Shown piece by piece: positions 1 through 4,728 of a stretch of DNA of 8,418 nucleotides (its first letter is position 1; every line of letters starts with the position of its first letter). Under the pieces are notes generated by a model. The model made no database searches and was not told where the DNA came from. It saw nothing but the letters and a program-made list of their open reading frames with translations. A program made the translations under genes and the position numbers. This stretch comes from Candidatus Colwellbacteria bacterium RIFCSPLOWO2_01_FULL_48_10 (GTDB taxonomy: Bacteria; Patescibacteriota; Minisyncoccia; UBA6257; Colwellbacteraceae), in assembly GCA_001817755.1 (NCBI GenBank), contig MHIY01000021.1, forward strand, positions 39,988 through 48,405, written 5' to 3'.

Positions 1-626
1 ACCTGCCCGCCGATTATTTGGAAGTGAAGGAGCCGATGACCAGGATCGAAGTTCTTATGCCCGCGATTTATCTTGGCCCATTCCTGGGGATGAAAAATGC
101 TTTCAGAATATCCGATGTTGAGACAGAATCTTACGGCACCGACCGGGTGCTCGTACGCGCCAAGCTGCCGCTATCAGATCTGATATTGGATTTTGATGAT
201 CGCCTTAAATCTCTGTCATCGGGATTCGCATCCTTCAATTATGAGATAGTCGGTTTTGAGAAAACCAAAGTTAAGCGTTTGGATATCCATGTGGCCGAGG
301 AGCCTGTGATGGGCCTGAGCCGGATAATCTACGAGGAAGATGTCGAGAGCGAAGGAAGAAAAATGATCTTGAGGTTGAAAGACTTGTTGCCGCAGCAGCA
401 GTTTGCACAGGCATTACAGGCCGTTATCGGCGGAAAGATTATCGCTCGCGAAACAATTCCCGCTGCGCACAAAGAGCTCGGCGACTTTGGCAAGAACGGG
501 GGAGACCGGACTCGCAAAATGAAACTTTGGAAGAAGCAGAAAGAAGGCAAGGTGCGCCTTAAAGAAAGAGGCCGGGGACAGGTTGAAGTTTCGGCGGATA
601 TCTTTAAAGAATTATTGAAGAAATAG
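1..626 (+). CDS. lepA: Elongation factor 4 (LepA), C-terminal part, 5' truncated
   Basis: This is the end of the ribosome-associated translational GTPase LepA (EF4), which remodels stalled or back-translocating ribosomes in the cytoplasm. The reading frame is open to the window edge (codons from base 3 read LPADYLEVKEPM), so the TTG at 18 is internal and not a start. About 207 residues are visible: domain V (MPAIYLGPFLGM, then the RLKSLSSGFASFNYEIVGF block) and the LepA-specific C-terminal domain with IGGKIIARETI, GGDRTRKMKLWKKQKEGK and the terminal FKELLKK. The GTPase domain lies outside the window. One small deviation is visible: the usual CYGGD before the basic TRK block is KNGGD here. The stop codon TAG sits in the loop of a perfect hairpin. 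Family assignment is very secure because several signature blocks align in order. Confidence 0.96.
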   Translation, partial: LPADYLEVKEPMTRIEVLMPAIYLGPFLGMKNAFRISDVETESYGTDRVLVRAKLPLSDLILDFDDRLKSLSSGFASFNYEIVGFEKTKVKRLDIHVAEEPVMGLSRIIYEEDVESEGRKMILRLKDLLPQQQFAQALQAVIGGKIIARETIPAAHKELGDFGKNGGDRTRKMKLWKKQKEGKVRLKERGRGQVEVSADIFKELLKK

Positions 627-647
627 TTTTTTCAATAATTCTTTGAA
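603..647 (+). terminator. 21-bp hairpin with the lepA stop codon as its three-base loop
   Basis: Bases 603-623 pair with 627-647 without a gap: 19 Watson-Crick pairs and two G-T wobbles (605/645 and 620/630). The loop is exactly TAG at 624-626, the lepA stop. The left arm encodes the last LepA residues (FKELLKK). The stem is AT-rich and has no classical U tail after it, so factor-independent termination is only one possibility; mRNA 3'-end protection or a repeat-derived palindrome are others. The pairing is seen directly; the role is inferred. Confidence 0.6.
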
Positions 648-720
648 ATTCAAATGACCAAGCTCAAATGTCAAAAGACAATTGAGTCTGTTGGACATTG
701 GAATTTGGACATTGGAATTT
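646..720 (+). repeat. Imperfect palindrome with 14-bp tandem repeat, upstream of ftsB-like gene
   Basis: The right arm holds two exact tandem copies of TTGGACATTGGAAT (691-704 and 705-718). The left arm (646-675) carries two related inverse copies, and about 24 of 30 positions pair, with A-G opposition at 652/714, 666/700 and 673/693. A small AGAC/GTCT stem closes the centre (676-679 with 686-689). In frame the element would read as VGHWNLDIGI, a type of peptide that looks like translated repeat and not protein. I therefore treat it as non-coding and start the next gene at 735. Confidence 0.6.
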
Positions 721-728
721 GCTATCAT
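720..728 (+). promoter_or_regulatory. Extended -10 promoter, probably leaderless, for the ftsB-like gene
   Basis: TGCTATCAT is an extended -10 box (TGn plus TATCAT, five of six matches to TATAAT). It ends 6 nt before the ATG at 735, so a start site about 7 nt downstream of the box would coincide with the start codon. No convincing -35 hexamer lies at 16 to 18 bp, which is tolerated with an extended -10. Confidence 0.5.
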
Positions 729-734
729 GGGAAC

Positions 735-1007
735 ATGAAAGCGCTGGTCTACATCGTTTTTGGCCTACTGATGTCCGGCCTGGGGTATCACCTCTATGGG
801 GCGGAGATGGAGCGGCGGGTGGCGGCGGCAGAGTTGGCCAAGGCGGCTTCCGAGCTGGAGGCTTTGGAAAAGGAGAACCAAAGGTTCGCCGACGACATCG
901 ACTACTACTCCGATCCGCACAATCTTGAAAAAGAACTCCGCTCGCGCTTTAATTATCGCGCTCCCAATGAAAAGTTGATAATTGTTGTTCCCGAAGATAA
1001 CCATTAA
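735..1007 (+). CDS. FtsB/DivIC-like septum formation initiator protein
   Basis: A 90-residue bitopic protein of the kind that links membrane division proteins (FtsQ/FtsL partners) at the septum. Visible parts: a single N-terminal membrane segment (about residues 3-22), an Ala/Glu/Leu-rich coiled coil (about 28-57, AELAKAASELEALEKENQ), then the family-like tail HNLEKELRSRFNYRAPNEKLIIVVPE, which matches the DivIC/FtsB pattern of LE..AR..+....P.E....V. The frame is open back to an ATG at 654, but those extra 27 residues come from the palindromic repeat upstream, and an extended -10 box sits right before the ATG at 735, so 735 is chosen. No Shine-Dalgarno sequence is present. The stop codon begins another imperfect palindrome. 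The family call is fairly sure; choosing between FtsB, DivIC and FtsL-like members is not possible here. Confidence 0.8.
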   Translation: MKALVYIVFGLLMSGLGYHLYGAEMERRVAAAELAKAASELEALEKENQRFADDIDYYSDPHNLEKELRSRFNYRAPNEKLIIVVPEDNH

Positions 1008-1069
1008 CATTTAACTATTGACTGTTAACGGCGAGCCTTTAGTAGTTAATTGTTATAAGTTAAAAGTTA
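1005..1069 (+). repeat. Imperfect palindrome spanning the ftsB-like stop to the tRNA promoter
   Basis: Bases 1005-1029 pair with 1045-1069: about 21 of 25 positions pair (mismatches at 1009/1065, 1017/1057, 1018/1056 and 1023/1051). The first three bases are the TAA stop of the preceding gene. The right arm contains the extended -10 box of the tRNA, so the structure and the promoter overlap. The loop is 1030-1044. The sequence is AT-rich, so some pairing could be chance, but the length is more than expected. Confidence 0.5.
1051..1059 (+). promoter_or_regulatory. Extended -10 promoter of tRNA-Gly
   Basis: TGTTATAAG is a TGn-extended -10 (TATAAG, five of six). A start about 7 nt downstream, near 1066, would leave a leader of roughly 8 nt before the mature tRNA 5' end at 1074. 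No good -35 hexamer is seen at the right distance. Confidence 0.4.
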
Positions 1070-1073
1070 GCGT

Positions 1074-1144
1074 GCGGGTATGGTATAGTGGCATTACGTG
1101 ACCTTCCCAAGGTTAAGACACGGGTTCAATTCCCGTTACCCGCT
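1074..1144 (+). tRNA. tRNA-Gly (anticodon CCC)
   Basis: A complete 71-nt cloverleaf. The acceptor stem GCGGGTA (1074-1080) pairs with TACCCGC (1137-1143), with discriminator T at 1144. The D arm is short (three pairs, GTA/TAC) with the GG pair at 1090-1091. The anticodon stem TGACC/GGTTA closes the loop TTCCCAA, with CCC at 1106-1108. The variable loop is four bases and the T arm ACGGG/CCCGT closes loop TTCAATT. It decodes GGG. The 3' CCA is not encoded (CAT follows the discriminator), so CCA must be added by nucleotidyltransferase. Confidence 0.95.
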
Positions 1145-1162
1145 CATATATTACAATGGACC

Positions 1163-1205
1163 GGGCAGTGAAAATTGGATATGGATTTTAAAGTTTTCGT
1201 TGCCC
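1163..1205 (+). terminator. Hairpin downstream of tRNA-Gly
   Basis: Bases 1163-1176 pair with 1192-1205 in 14 uninterrupted pairs (11 Watson-Crick, three G-T), with a 15-nt loop. The base of the stem is GC-rich (GGGCA/TGCCC) and lies 19 nt after the tRNA. No run of T follows, so it may be a 3' processing or stability element and not a classical terminator. The rest of the stretch from the tRNA to 1256 shows no gene. Confidence 0.45.
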
Positions 1206-1244
1206 CGCATTGATAATATGATGTCGTCTATCCCAAGGAAAATG

Positions 1245-1250
1245 TATAAT
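1245..1250 (+). promoter_or_regulatory. Consensus -10 box six nt before an ATG
   Basis: TATAAT, a perfect -10 hexamer, ends 6 nt before the ATG at 1257, the same spacing and a similar intervening sequence (tgaacc against gggaac) as at the ftsB-like gene. No clear -35 hexamer is visible. The spacing predicts a leaderless transcript beginning at that ATG. Confidence 0.45.
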
Positions 1251-1256
1251 TGAACC

Positions 1257-1295
1257 ATGCAAAATCCAGTCGAAAGCAAATCCAATTTCTATTAG
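1257..1295 (+). CDS. 12-codon ORF after a leaderless-type promoter (leader peptide or frameshifted N-terminus)
   Basis: The ATG placed 6 nt after a perfect TATAAT opens only 12 codons (MQNPVESKSNFY) before TAG at 1293-1295. The following gene is in the +1 frame and its possible GTG start is four bases after this stop; its frame is also open across the whole leader (KIQSKANPISISP). Either this is a short leader ORF coupled to the next gene, or it is the true N-terminus separated by a one-base frameshift (natural or an assembly error). The promoter spacing is the only support for translation from here. Confidence 0.3.
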   Translation: MQNPVESKSNFY

Positions 1296-1299
1296 CCCG

Positions 1300-1581
1300 G
1301 TGGACCAAAACATACGAAATTTTTTTGACAGCATATTGAACGATGGCGCAACGTCCGTAAGTTCCGAGTTACCGAAAAAGAGCGGTAGTACGATTGAGTC
1401 AATGTCGCGCCGTTTTCGAAAAATCACCGCCCGGTTTCATAAGGCCGAACCGAGCCAAACCCCAATAGCGCCGCCGGAAAGCAATCAGGCTCCAGCAGAG
1501 GTCGCGCCTCAACCAAAAGAAACTTTGTCTGCCAAGACTGAACCGCAAACGGTAGTTAGTTCTACAGAAACTAAGGCTTAG
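1300..1581 (+). CDS. Small disordered hypothetical protein
   Basis: I do not recognise this protein. It has 93 codons from GTG 1300. The first half is mildly basic (SMSRRFRKITARFHKAEP, about residues 34-51) and the second half is rich in Pro, Glu, Gln, Thr and Ala (about 50-93), which looks intrinsically disordered. There is no membrane segment and no Cys. The GTG is the first usable start in the frame after the short leader ORF, but no ribosome-binding site supports it; an N-terminus fused to the leader at 1257 is the main alternative. Its last 11 bases overlap the end of the convergent minus-strand gene (stops at 1579-1581 and 1571-1573). It might be a small accessory protein, but the sequence gives no function. 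Confidence 0.5.
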   Translation: MDQNIRNFFDSILNDGATSVSSELPKKSGSTIESMSRRFRKITARFHKAEPSQTPIAPPESNQAPAEVAPQPKETLSAKTEPQTVVSSTETKA

Positions 1582-1804
1582 GCTCTATCAGATTCAGCCT
1601 CTCAGATGCGATCTTGTAGTTTTCCAGATCAACCTTGATGAGGTTGGCTTCTATTTTCATATTATCCACGTCGAATATTTCCGCCATTTTCTTGGAGACA
1701 AATCCTACTGATTGCACAAAAAGCAGCGCGCTCAGGCCTATGACCAGAATTGTTATGGCCGGGTAAATGATTTTCTTAATTTGTTTATTTAGACGTGGGT
1801 TCAT
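1571..1804 (-). CDS. Small single-pass membrane protein at the end of the pilMN-pilO operon
   Basis: A 77-residue protein with a basic N-terminus (MNPRLNKQIKKII), one membrane segment (about residues 12-34, YPAITILVIGLSALLFVQSV) and a soluble tail of about 40 residues ending in the amphipathic KVDLENYKIASERLNLIEPKP. Its ATG overlaps the pilO stop by one base (TAATG), so translation is probably coupled. The position after pilO is that of pilP in proteobacterial clusters, but there is no lipobox, Pro-rich linker or PilP beta domain, so it is not PilP. Position and topology suggest an accessory subunit of the PilMNO inner-membrane complex; that is inference. I recall similar short proteins following pilO in Patescibacteria but cannot verify it here. 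Confidence 0.75.
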   Translation of the reverse strand: MNPRLNKQIKKIIYPAITILVIGLSALLFVQSVGFVSKKMAEIFDVDNMKIEANLIKVDLENYKIASERLNLIEPKP

Positions 1805-2376
1805 TAGTTTTTTGCTTCTTTTGTGTACAAGATTCCTCTCATTGATGCCGATGAAACCGATTCCCAGCCGGAAGCGGGTGCAGTTATGCTTATCTCGGAA
1901 ATGGAACTCAAATAGGGCATTTTTTCCAGGTCCTTAAGATATTTGATCAAAGCCGATATTCCGGATGTCACATTCGTTCCATAAGTGATGGAGGCGATTG
2001 ATATAGCGGTGGCGCCGTCGCCTTTTTTGAAGAACGGGGTTGGAGTGCCGAAATTCATGGTTTGTTTGACGGTATTTTTGGCGGCGATATTGTCTAGGGA
2101 TACGATGAAATCAATTATGTTGTCCGATAGTGGGAAGGCATCTTCGAGCTTCTTGATGTTTGTGTCGCCGGCCAGGTTGATATCTGCCTTTATCTTATCC
2201 ACCGTCTCGGTGCGCCTTTGCAATATCGCATAGAGCGTCCGGCGTTCCTTCGCGGATTCGGTTATGCCGTTAATCTGCTGGCTGATAAATAAAATTGCGA
2301 TAACCGCTACCGTGATAGCCGCCGCCGGGCGGGCGAGTAAGACGAGTATTTGTATTGTTTGTTTTCGGTTAAGCAT
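1804..2376 (-). CDS. pilO: PilO-like type IV pilus inner-membrane alignment protein
   Basis: A 190-residue bitopic protein. PilO dimerises with PilN and couples the cytoplasmic PilM and PilB side of the pilus machine to the envelope. Visible parts: a cytoplasmic N-terminus of about 14 residues, one membrane segment (about 15-33), a coiled coil (about 35-78, with ERRTLYAILQRRTETVDKIK), and a ferredoxin-like domain (about 85-188) with the recognisable GISALIKYLKDLEKMPYLSSISEISI helix-strand unit. It starts 9 bases after the pilMN stop and its own stop overlaps the start of the next gene, so all three are one operon. No Shine-Dalgarno sequence precedes the ATG. Sequence similarity in this family is low, so the call leans on topology plus context. 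Confidence 0.8.
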   Translation of the reverse strand: MLNRKQTIQILVLLARPAAAITVAVIAILFISQQINGITESAKERRTLYAILQRRTETVDKIKADINLAGDTNIKKLEDAFPLSDNIIDFIVSLDNIAAKNTVKQTMNFGTPTPFFKKGDGATAISIASITYGTNVTSGISALIKYLKDLEKMPYLSSISEISITAPASGWESVSSASMRGILYTKEAKN

Positions 2377-2384
2377 CGTGTAGT

Positions 2385-3797
2385 TTAGTTAATATAAAGA
2401 AAATCTAGTTTCTCAAGGCGCATGGACATCGAGAATGGGATGTCTGTTCTCTTGTCGAGGTTTGATATCGGGAGTTTAACGTCGCTGAAGACCGGCGAAT
2501 CCTCAAGTGTTTTTCTGAAAGCGTTCATCTGGTCTCTGGTTTTGCCGATGCCGTTTATGCTGATATTTGCGCTGGGCGAACTTATGCTCACGCTGGATAT
2601 GGTTATTCCAGTTACGGTCGATTTGCGGAGCTCTTCAAACAGCTTGCTCCAGCGCGGCGAGACCTTGGTTATATCCGCCACTGCGGCGGAGAGGTTGTTT
2701 AATCGCAGGGCTTTTTCTTCCATCGCGATCGCGTCTTTGGCGAGCGGCAGAGAAGCTAGGCCGGAGACCTGGTTTTCGAGGTTGTTCCCGATCGAGGCGA
2801 TCAAGAGCCATGATCCGAGGAATGCAATTATGAAGAAAGCCGAAATGCCGATAACAACATCCGATATGAATCGGGTGAAGATCATGCCTTTCTGGAACTC
2901 GTACGCTTTTTCGGTGCCGACAGGCAGAAGACTCACCAGCGTGTCGCTCCCGCGGGGCAGAAGCCCCCTCATTGCTGCGCCGGCGGAAGCCATCCAGGCT
3001 TGGCTTTTCTTTTTTATCTCCGGGTGTTCGGCAAATTTTGTGGCGATGCGGGCTTTATCCATGTCGATTGTTTCCGCGATAGCCGAGTCGTCGGACTCGT
3101 AGAAGTCCGATATCTTTTTTATTTCCAGCGCCAGTTCGGCTTCGCCCAGTTTCTTGGGAACATTTCTGGCAAATCTTATGATGCCGTTCTTAAGTATCGC
3201 GAACGCCGTTGATTTTTCGCTCTTATCCACGAGGAGGACAGGGGACTTTGTTTTGATGTCGATCACTCTTGTGAGGCTTGCGAGATGCGATTCGAGCGCC
3301 ACTGTTCTTATGCCCGCCGCTTCCAGCGCCGTTGTATACGAGTCGGCCACGGGCTTCATTATCGTTGCGAGAAAGAGCTCGTTCCTTTCGGTATCGAGCT
3401 TTTCCCAGTCGAGATAAACGTCCTCCGGCTTCACCGGCAGGTTGAAGCCGATCGTGACCATCATCGTTTCTTCCAGCTTTTCTCCGGTTATCGCCTTTGG
3501 GAAATAGAATATCTTGGAATATGTAAGCTCGCTAGGCAGTGAGAGCACCACGTAGGTTGGCGTATAGCCTGTTTTTTCGGTCAGCTTTTGGAGCGAGGCC
3601 GCAAGTCCGGCCGGATTCTTTAATAGTCCGCGTTCCACCACTCCCTCGGGCAGAGATTCCTCGGCGGCTATTTTAATCACAGTCTTGGTCTCGTCAGTCT
3701 CGTCTGGCCCCAAAAGCATCAAGCGCAGACTGCGCTCGTCTATGGCTAGCCCAGCTATCGGTTCCTCTCTCATAAAAAGCTTTACCAGATTCTTCAT
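2385..3797 (-). CDS. PilM-PilN fusion protein of type IV pilus assembly
   Basis: A 470-residue fusion. Residues 1 to about 282 are a PilM-like actin-fold domain: IAGLAIDERSLRLMLL (14-29) corresponds to the GIDIGS..VK phosphate-1 block, and the segment around 187-213 (VLLVDKSEKSTAFAILKNG) to phosphate-2. Residues from about 287 are PilN: LVSLLPVGTEKAYE (the usual INLLP start), a membrane segment (about 310-336), a short coiled region (338-385) and a ferredoxin-like periplasmic domain (about 386-468, ITISSVSISSPSANISINGIG). In most bacteria PilM binds the short N-terminal INLLP peptide of PilN; here the two are covalently joined. The PilM part is shorter than the usual 340 or so residues: DFYES (231-235) is followed almost directly by AGAAMRGLLP (272-281), with the expected GGG adenosine loop absent, and DIG of phosphate-2 is DKS. 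First gene of the minus operon, divergent from the pilin gene. Confidence 0.88.
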   Translation of the reverse strand: MKNLVKLFMREEPIAGLAIDERSLRLMLLGPDETDETKTVIKIAAEESLPEGVVERGLLKNPAGLAASLQKLTEKTGYTPTYVVLSLPSELTYSKIFYFPKAITGEKLEETMMVTIGFNLPVKPEDVYLDWEKLDTERNELFLATIMKPVADSYTTALEAAGIRTVALESHLASLTRVIDIKTKSPVLLVDKSEKSTAFAILKNGIIRFARNVPKKLGEAELALEIKKISDFYESDDSAIAETIDMDKARIATKFAEHPEIKKKSQAWMASAGAAMRGLLPRGSDTLVSLLPVGTEKAYEFQKGMIFTRFISDVVIGISAFFIIAFLGSWLLIASIGNNLENQVSGLASLPLAKDAIAMEEKALRLNNLSAAVADITKVSPRWSKLFEELRKSTVTGITISSVSISSPSANISINGIGKTRDQMNAFRKTLEDSPVFSDVKLPISNLDKRTDIPFSMSMRLEKLDFLYIN

Positions 3798-3811
3798 TAA
3801 AGATTAGCTTA

Positions 3812-3820
3812 ATAATAACA
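3812..3820 (-). promoter_or_regulatory. Extended -10 promoter of the pilMN-pilO operon
   Basis: Read on the minus strand, TGTTATTAT is a TGn-extended -10 (TATTAT, five of six). It ends 14 nt before the ATG at 3797, giving a leader of roughly 8 nt without a Shine-Dalgarno sequence. No strong -35 is visible. Confidence 0.4.
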
Positions 3821-3838
3821 TAAGCATTGCCGAAAGTT

Positions 3839-3866
3839 AGCCATGTATTTGCTACACACATCGGCT
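3839..3866. promoter_or_regulatory. Hairpin in the divergent pilMN/pilin promoter region
   Basis: AGCC-ATGT (3839-3846) is inverted as ACAT-c-GGCT (3858-3866), eight pairs with one bulged base. It overlaps the -35 region of the pilin promoter and lies between the two divergent -10 boxes. A flanking 7-bp inverted pair TGCCGAA (3828-3834) / TTCGGCA (3892-3898) encloses it. It could be an operator for coordinated control, but this is only inferred from position. Confidence 0.25.
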
Positions 3867-3876
3867 GTGATATACT
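3849..3876 (+). promoter_or_regulatory. Promoter of the pilin gene
   Basis: TTGCTA (3849-3854, four of six) is followed after 16 bp by TATACT (3871-3876, five of six), which is preceded by TG plus one base at 3868-3870, so it is also an extended -10. The expected start is near 3883, giving a leader of about 22 nt before the ATG at 3905. This is among the strongest promoter matches in the window, fitting a highly expressed structural pilin. Confidence 0.55.
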
Positions 3877-3904
3877 TACCGAGTATCATCATTCGGCACA
3901 GAAA

Positions 3905-4633
3905 ATGAAAAGGATTTCACTTCAGAGTTCCACTAAAGAGCTATCGAGCTATCGAGCTACGTCGCTATCCCGCGGTTTTACGCTGTTAGAGCTTTTAATA
4001 GTTATCACCATCATCTCCGTTTTGTCGGTTATTTTAATAGTTGCCCTCAACCCCGCAGAAACTCTAAGAAAAGCTAGGGATACACAGAGAATGTCGGATA
4101 TGGCGAGTGTTAAGACTGCGATTGGAATTTATGTAACTACTAAGACAACTCCGCAACTTGATGGAATAAGCGGAACTGTGAATGACCTTTGCCAGGCAAC
4201 AACTGGTACTTGGGCCTCTGGTGATAAGATCTGGTACAGTGTTTCTTCAATCAGCGACACTCTTGTTGATGGCAGTACAGCTGCTCCAGTTGTTACGACT
4301 GCCGCAGATCTGGGAAACGTCGATGGGACCGGATGGGTCAAAGTTAATTTAGGCAGTATAACGGGAGGTTCTCCTATTTCCAATTTGCCAATTGATCCAA
4401 TAAATGACATAGGTTTTGGCGGTAGCGATACGGCTACGGTTACCTATGAAGCGCTGGTTTATAGGTATGCCTGTGCAGCTGATAATGTTACCTTTGAATT
4501 AAATGCCAGATTGGAGAGCGTTGCGTTCTTGACCGATGATGATAGAGATGGGAAGGACGGAGGCAATGACGCCAATTATTATGAAGTGGGGACTGCGCTA
4601 AATATCATGGGTAGTGGTTCAGATGCCCACTAA
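3905..4633 (+). CDS. Type IV prepilin (major-pilin-like)
   Basis: A 242-residue class III signal protein, the likely pilus subunit. The prepilin peptidase site is RG|FTLLE (cleavage after Gly24, with Glu at mature position 5), followed by the hydrophobic helix LLIVITIISVLSVILIVAL (about 30-48) and the charged alpha-1 extension (AETLRKARDTQRMSDM). The head domain carries LPIDPIND (161-168), Cys96 and Cys190 as a possible disulphide, FELNARLES (197-205), an acidic loop (about 211-222, DDDRDGKDGGND) that could bind calcium, and YYEVGTAL near the C-terminus. The frame is open back to 3827, but the predicted promoter lies inside that extension, so ATG 3905 is chosen. The 24-residue leader is longer than usual and includes tandem-repeat sequence. 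Transcribed divergently from pilMN; the PilB and PilC genes follow downstream. Confidence 0.9.
   Translation: MKRISLQSSTKELSSYRATSLSRGFTLLELLIVITIISVLSVILIVALNPAETLRKARDTQRMSDMASVKTAIGIYVTTKTTPQLDGISGTVNDLCQATTGTWASGDKIWYSVSSISDTLVDGSTAAPVVTTAADLGNVDGTGWVKVNLGSITGGSPISNLPIDPINDIGFGGSDTATVTYEALVYRYACAADNVTFELNARLESVAFLTDDDRDGKDGGNDANYYEVGTALNIMGSGSDAH
3938..3960 (+). repeat. 8-bp tandem repeat inside the prepilin leader
   Basis: GAGCTATC occurs at 3938-3945 and 3946-3953, then GAGCTAC at 3954-3960, followed by a related CGCTATC at 3963-3969. In frame it encodes ELSSYRATSLS directly before the cleavage site. The period of eight is not a multiple of three, so it was probably not built by selection on codons. 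Confidence 0.7.
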
Positions 4634-4637
4634 TATA

Positions 4638-4728
4638 CAAGAATCCGCCAATCCCGACTTCATATCGAGGATCCTCGATTCCAAATCAAATCTAGTATTT
4701 GAATGGAATCGGGATTGGCGGATTCTTG
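4638..4728 (+). terminator. 91-nt structured inverted repeat after the pilin gene
   Basis: A perfect 20-bp inverted repeat (4638-4657 with 4709-4728) encloses 51 nt that hold a perfect 16-bp palindrome (4664-4679) and a second hairpin (TCCA/TGGA plus CAAAT/ATTTG, 4680-4707). Together they can form a three-way junction. It starts four bases after the pilin stop and ends ten bases before the next -10 box. The right arm contains the -35 of the following gene. No clean T run follows, so termination is possible but not shown; an mRNA-stabilising or mobile palindrome are alternatives. Confidence 0.6.

Noticed and set aside
691..718. CRISPR-like array
   Set aside because: Only two contiguous 14-bp units without spacers; no cas genes.
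654..734. Upstream ATG extension of the ftsB-like gene (27 extra residues)
   Set aside because: The extension is translated palindromic repeat, and the -10 box right before ATG 735 lies inside it.
1245..1300. Programmed +1 frameshift of the RF2 type
   Set aside because: There is no CUU-UGA-type slippery site and no upstream SD-like stimulator; a leader ORF or indel is simpler.
2422..3102. 226-codon open frame on the plus strand opposite pilMN
   Set aside because: It is antisense to a clear PilM-PilN fusion, has no recognisable domain and no promoter; a codon-bias shadow.
3827..3904. Upstream start of the prepilin giving a 50-residue leader
   Set aside because: It would contain the predicted promoter, and prepilin leaders are short; ATG 3905 gives a 24-residue leader.
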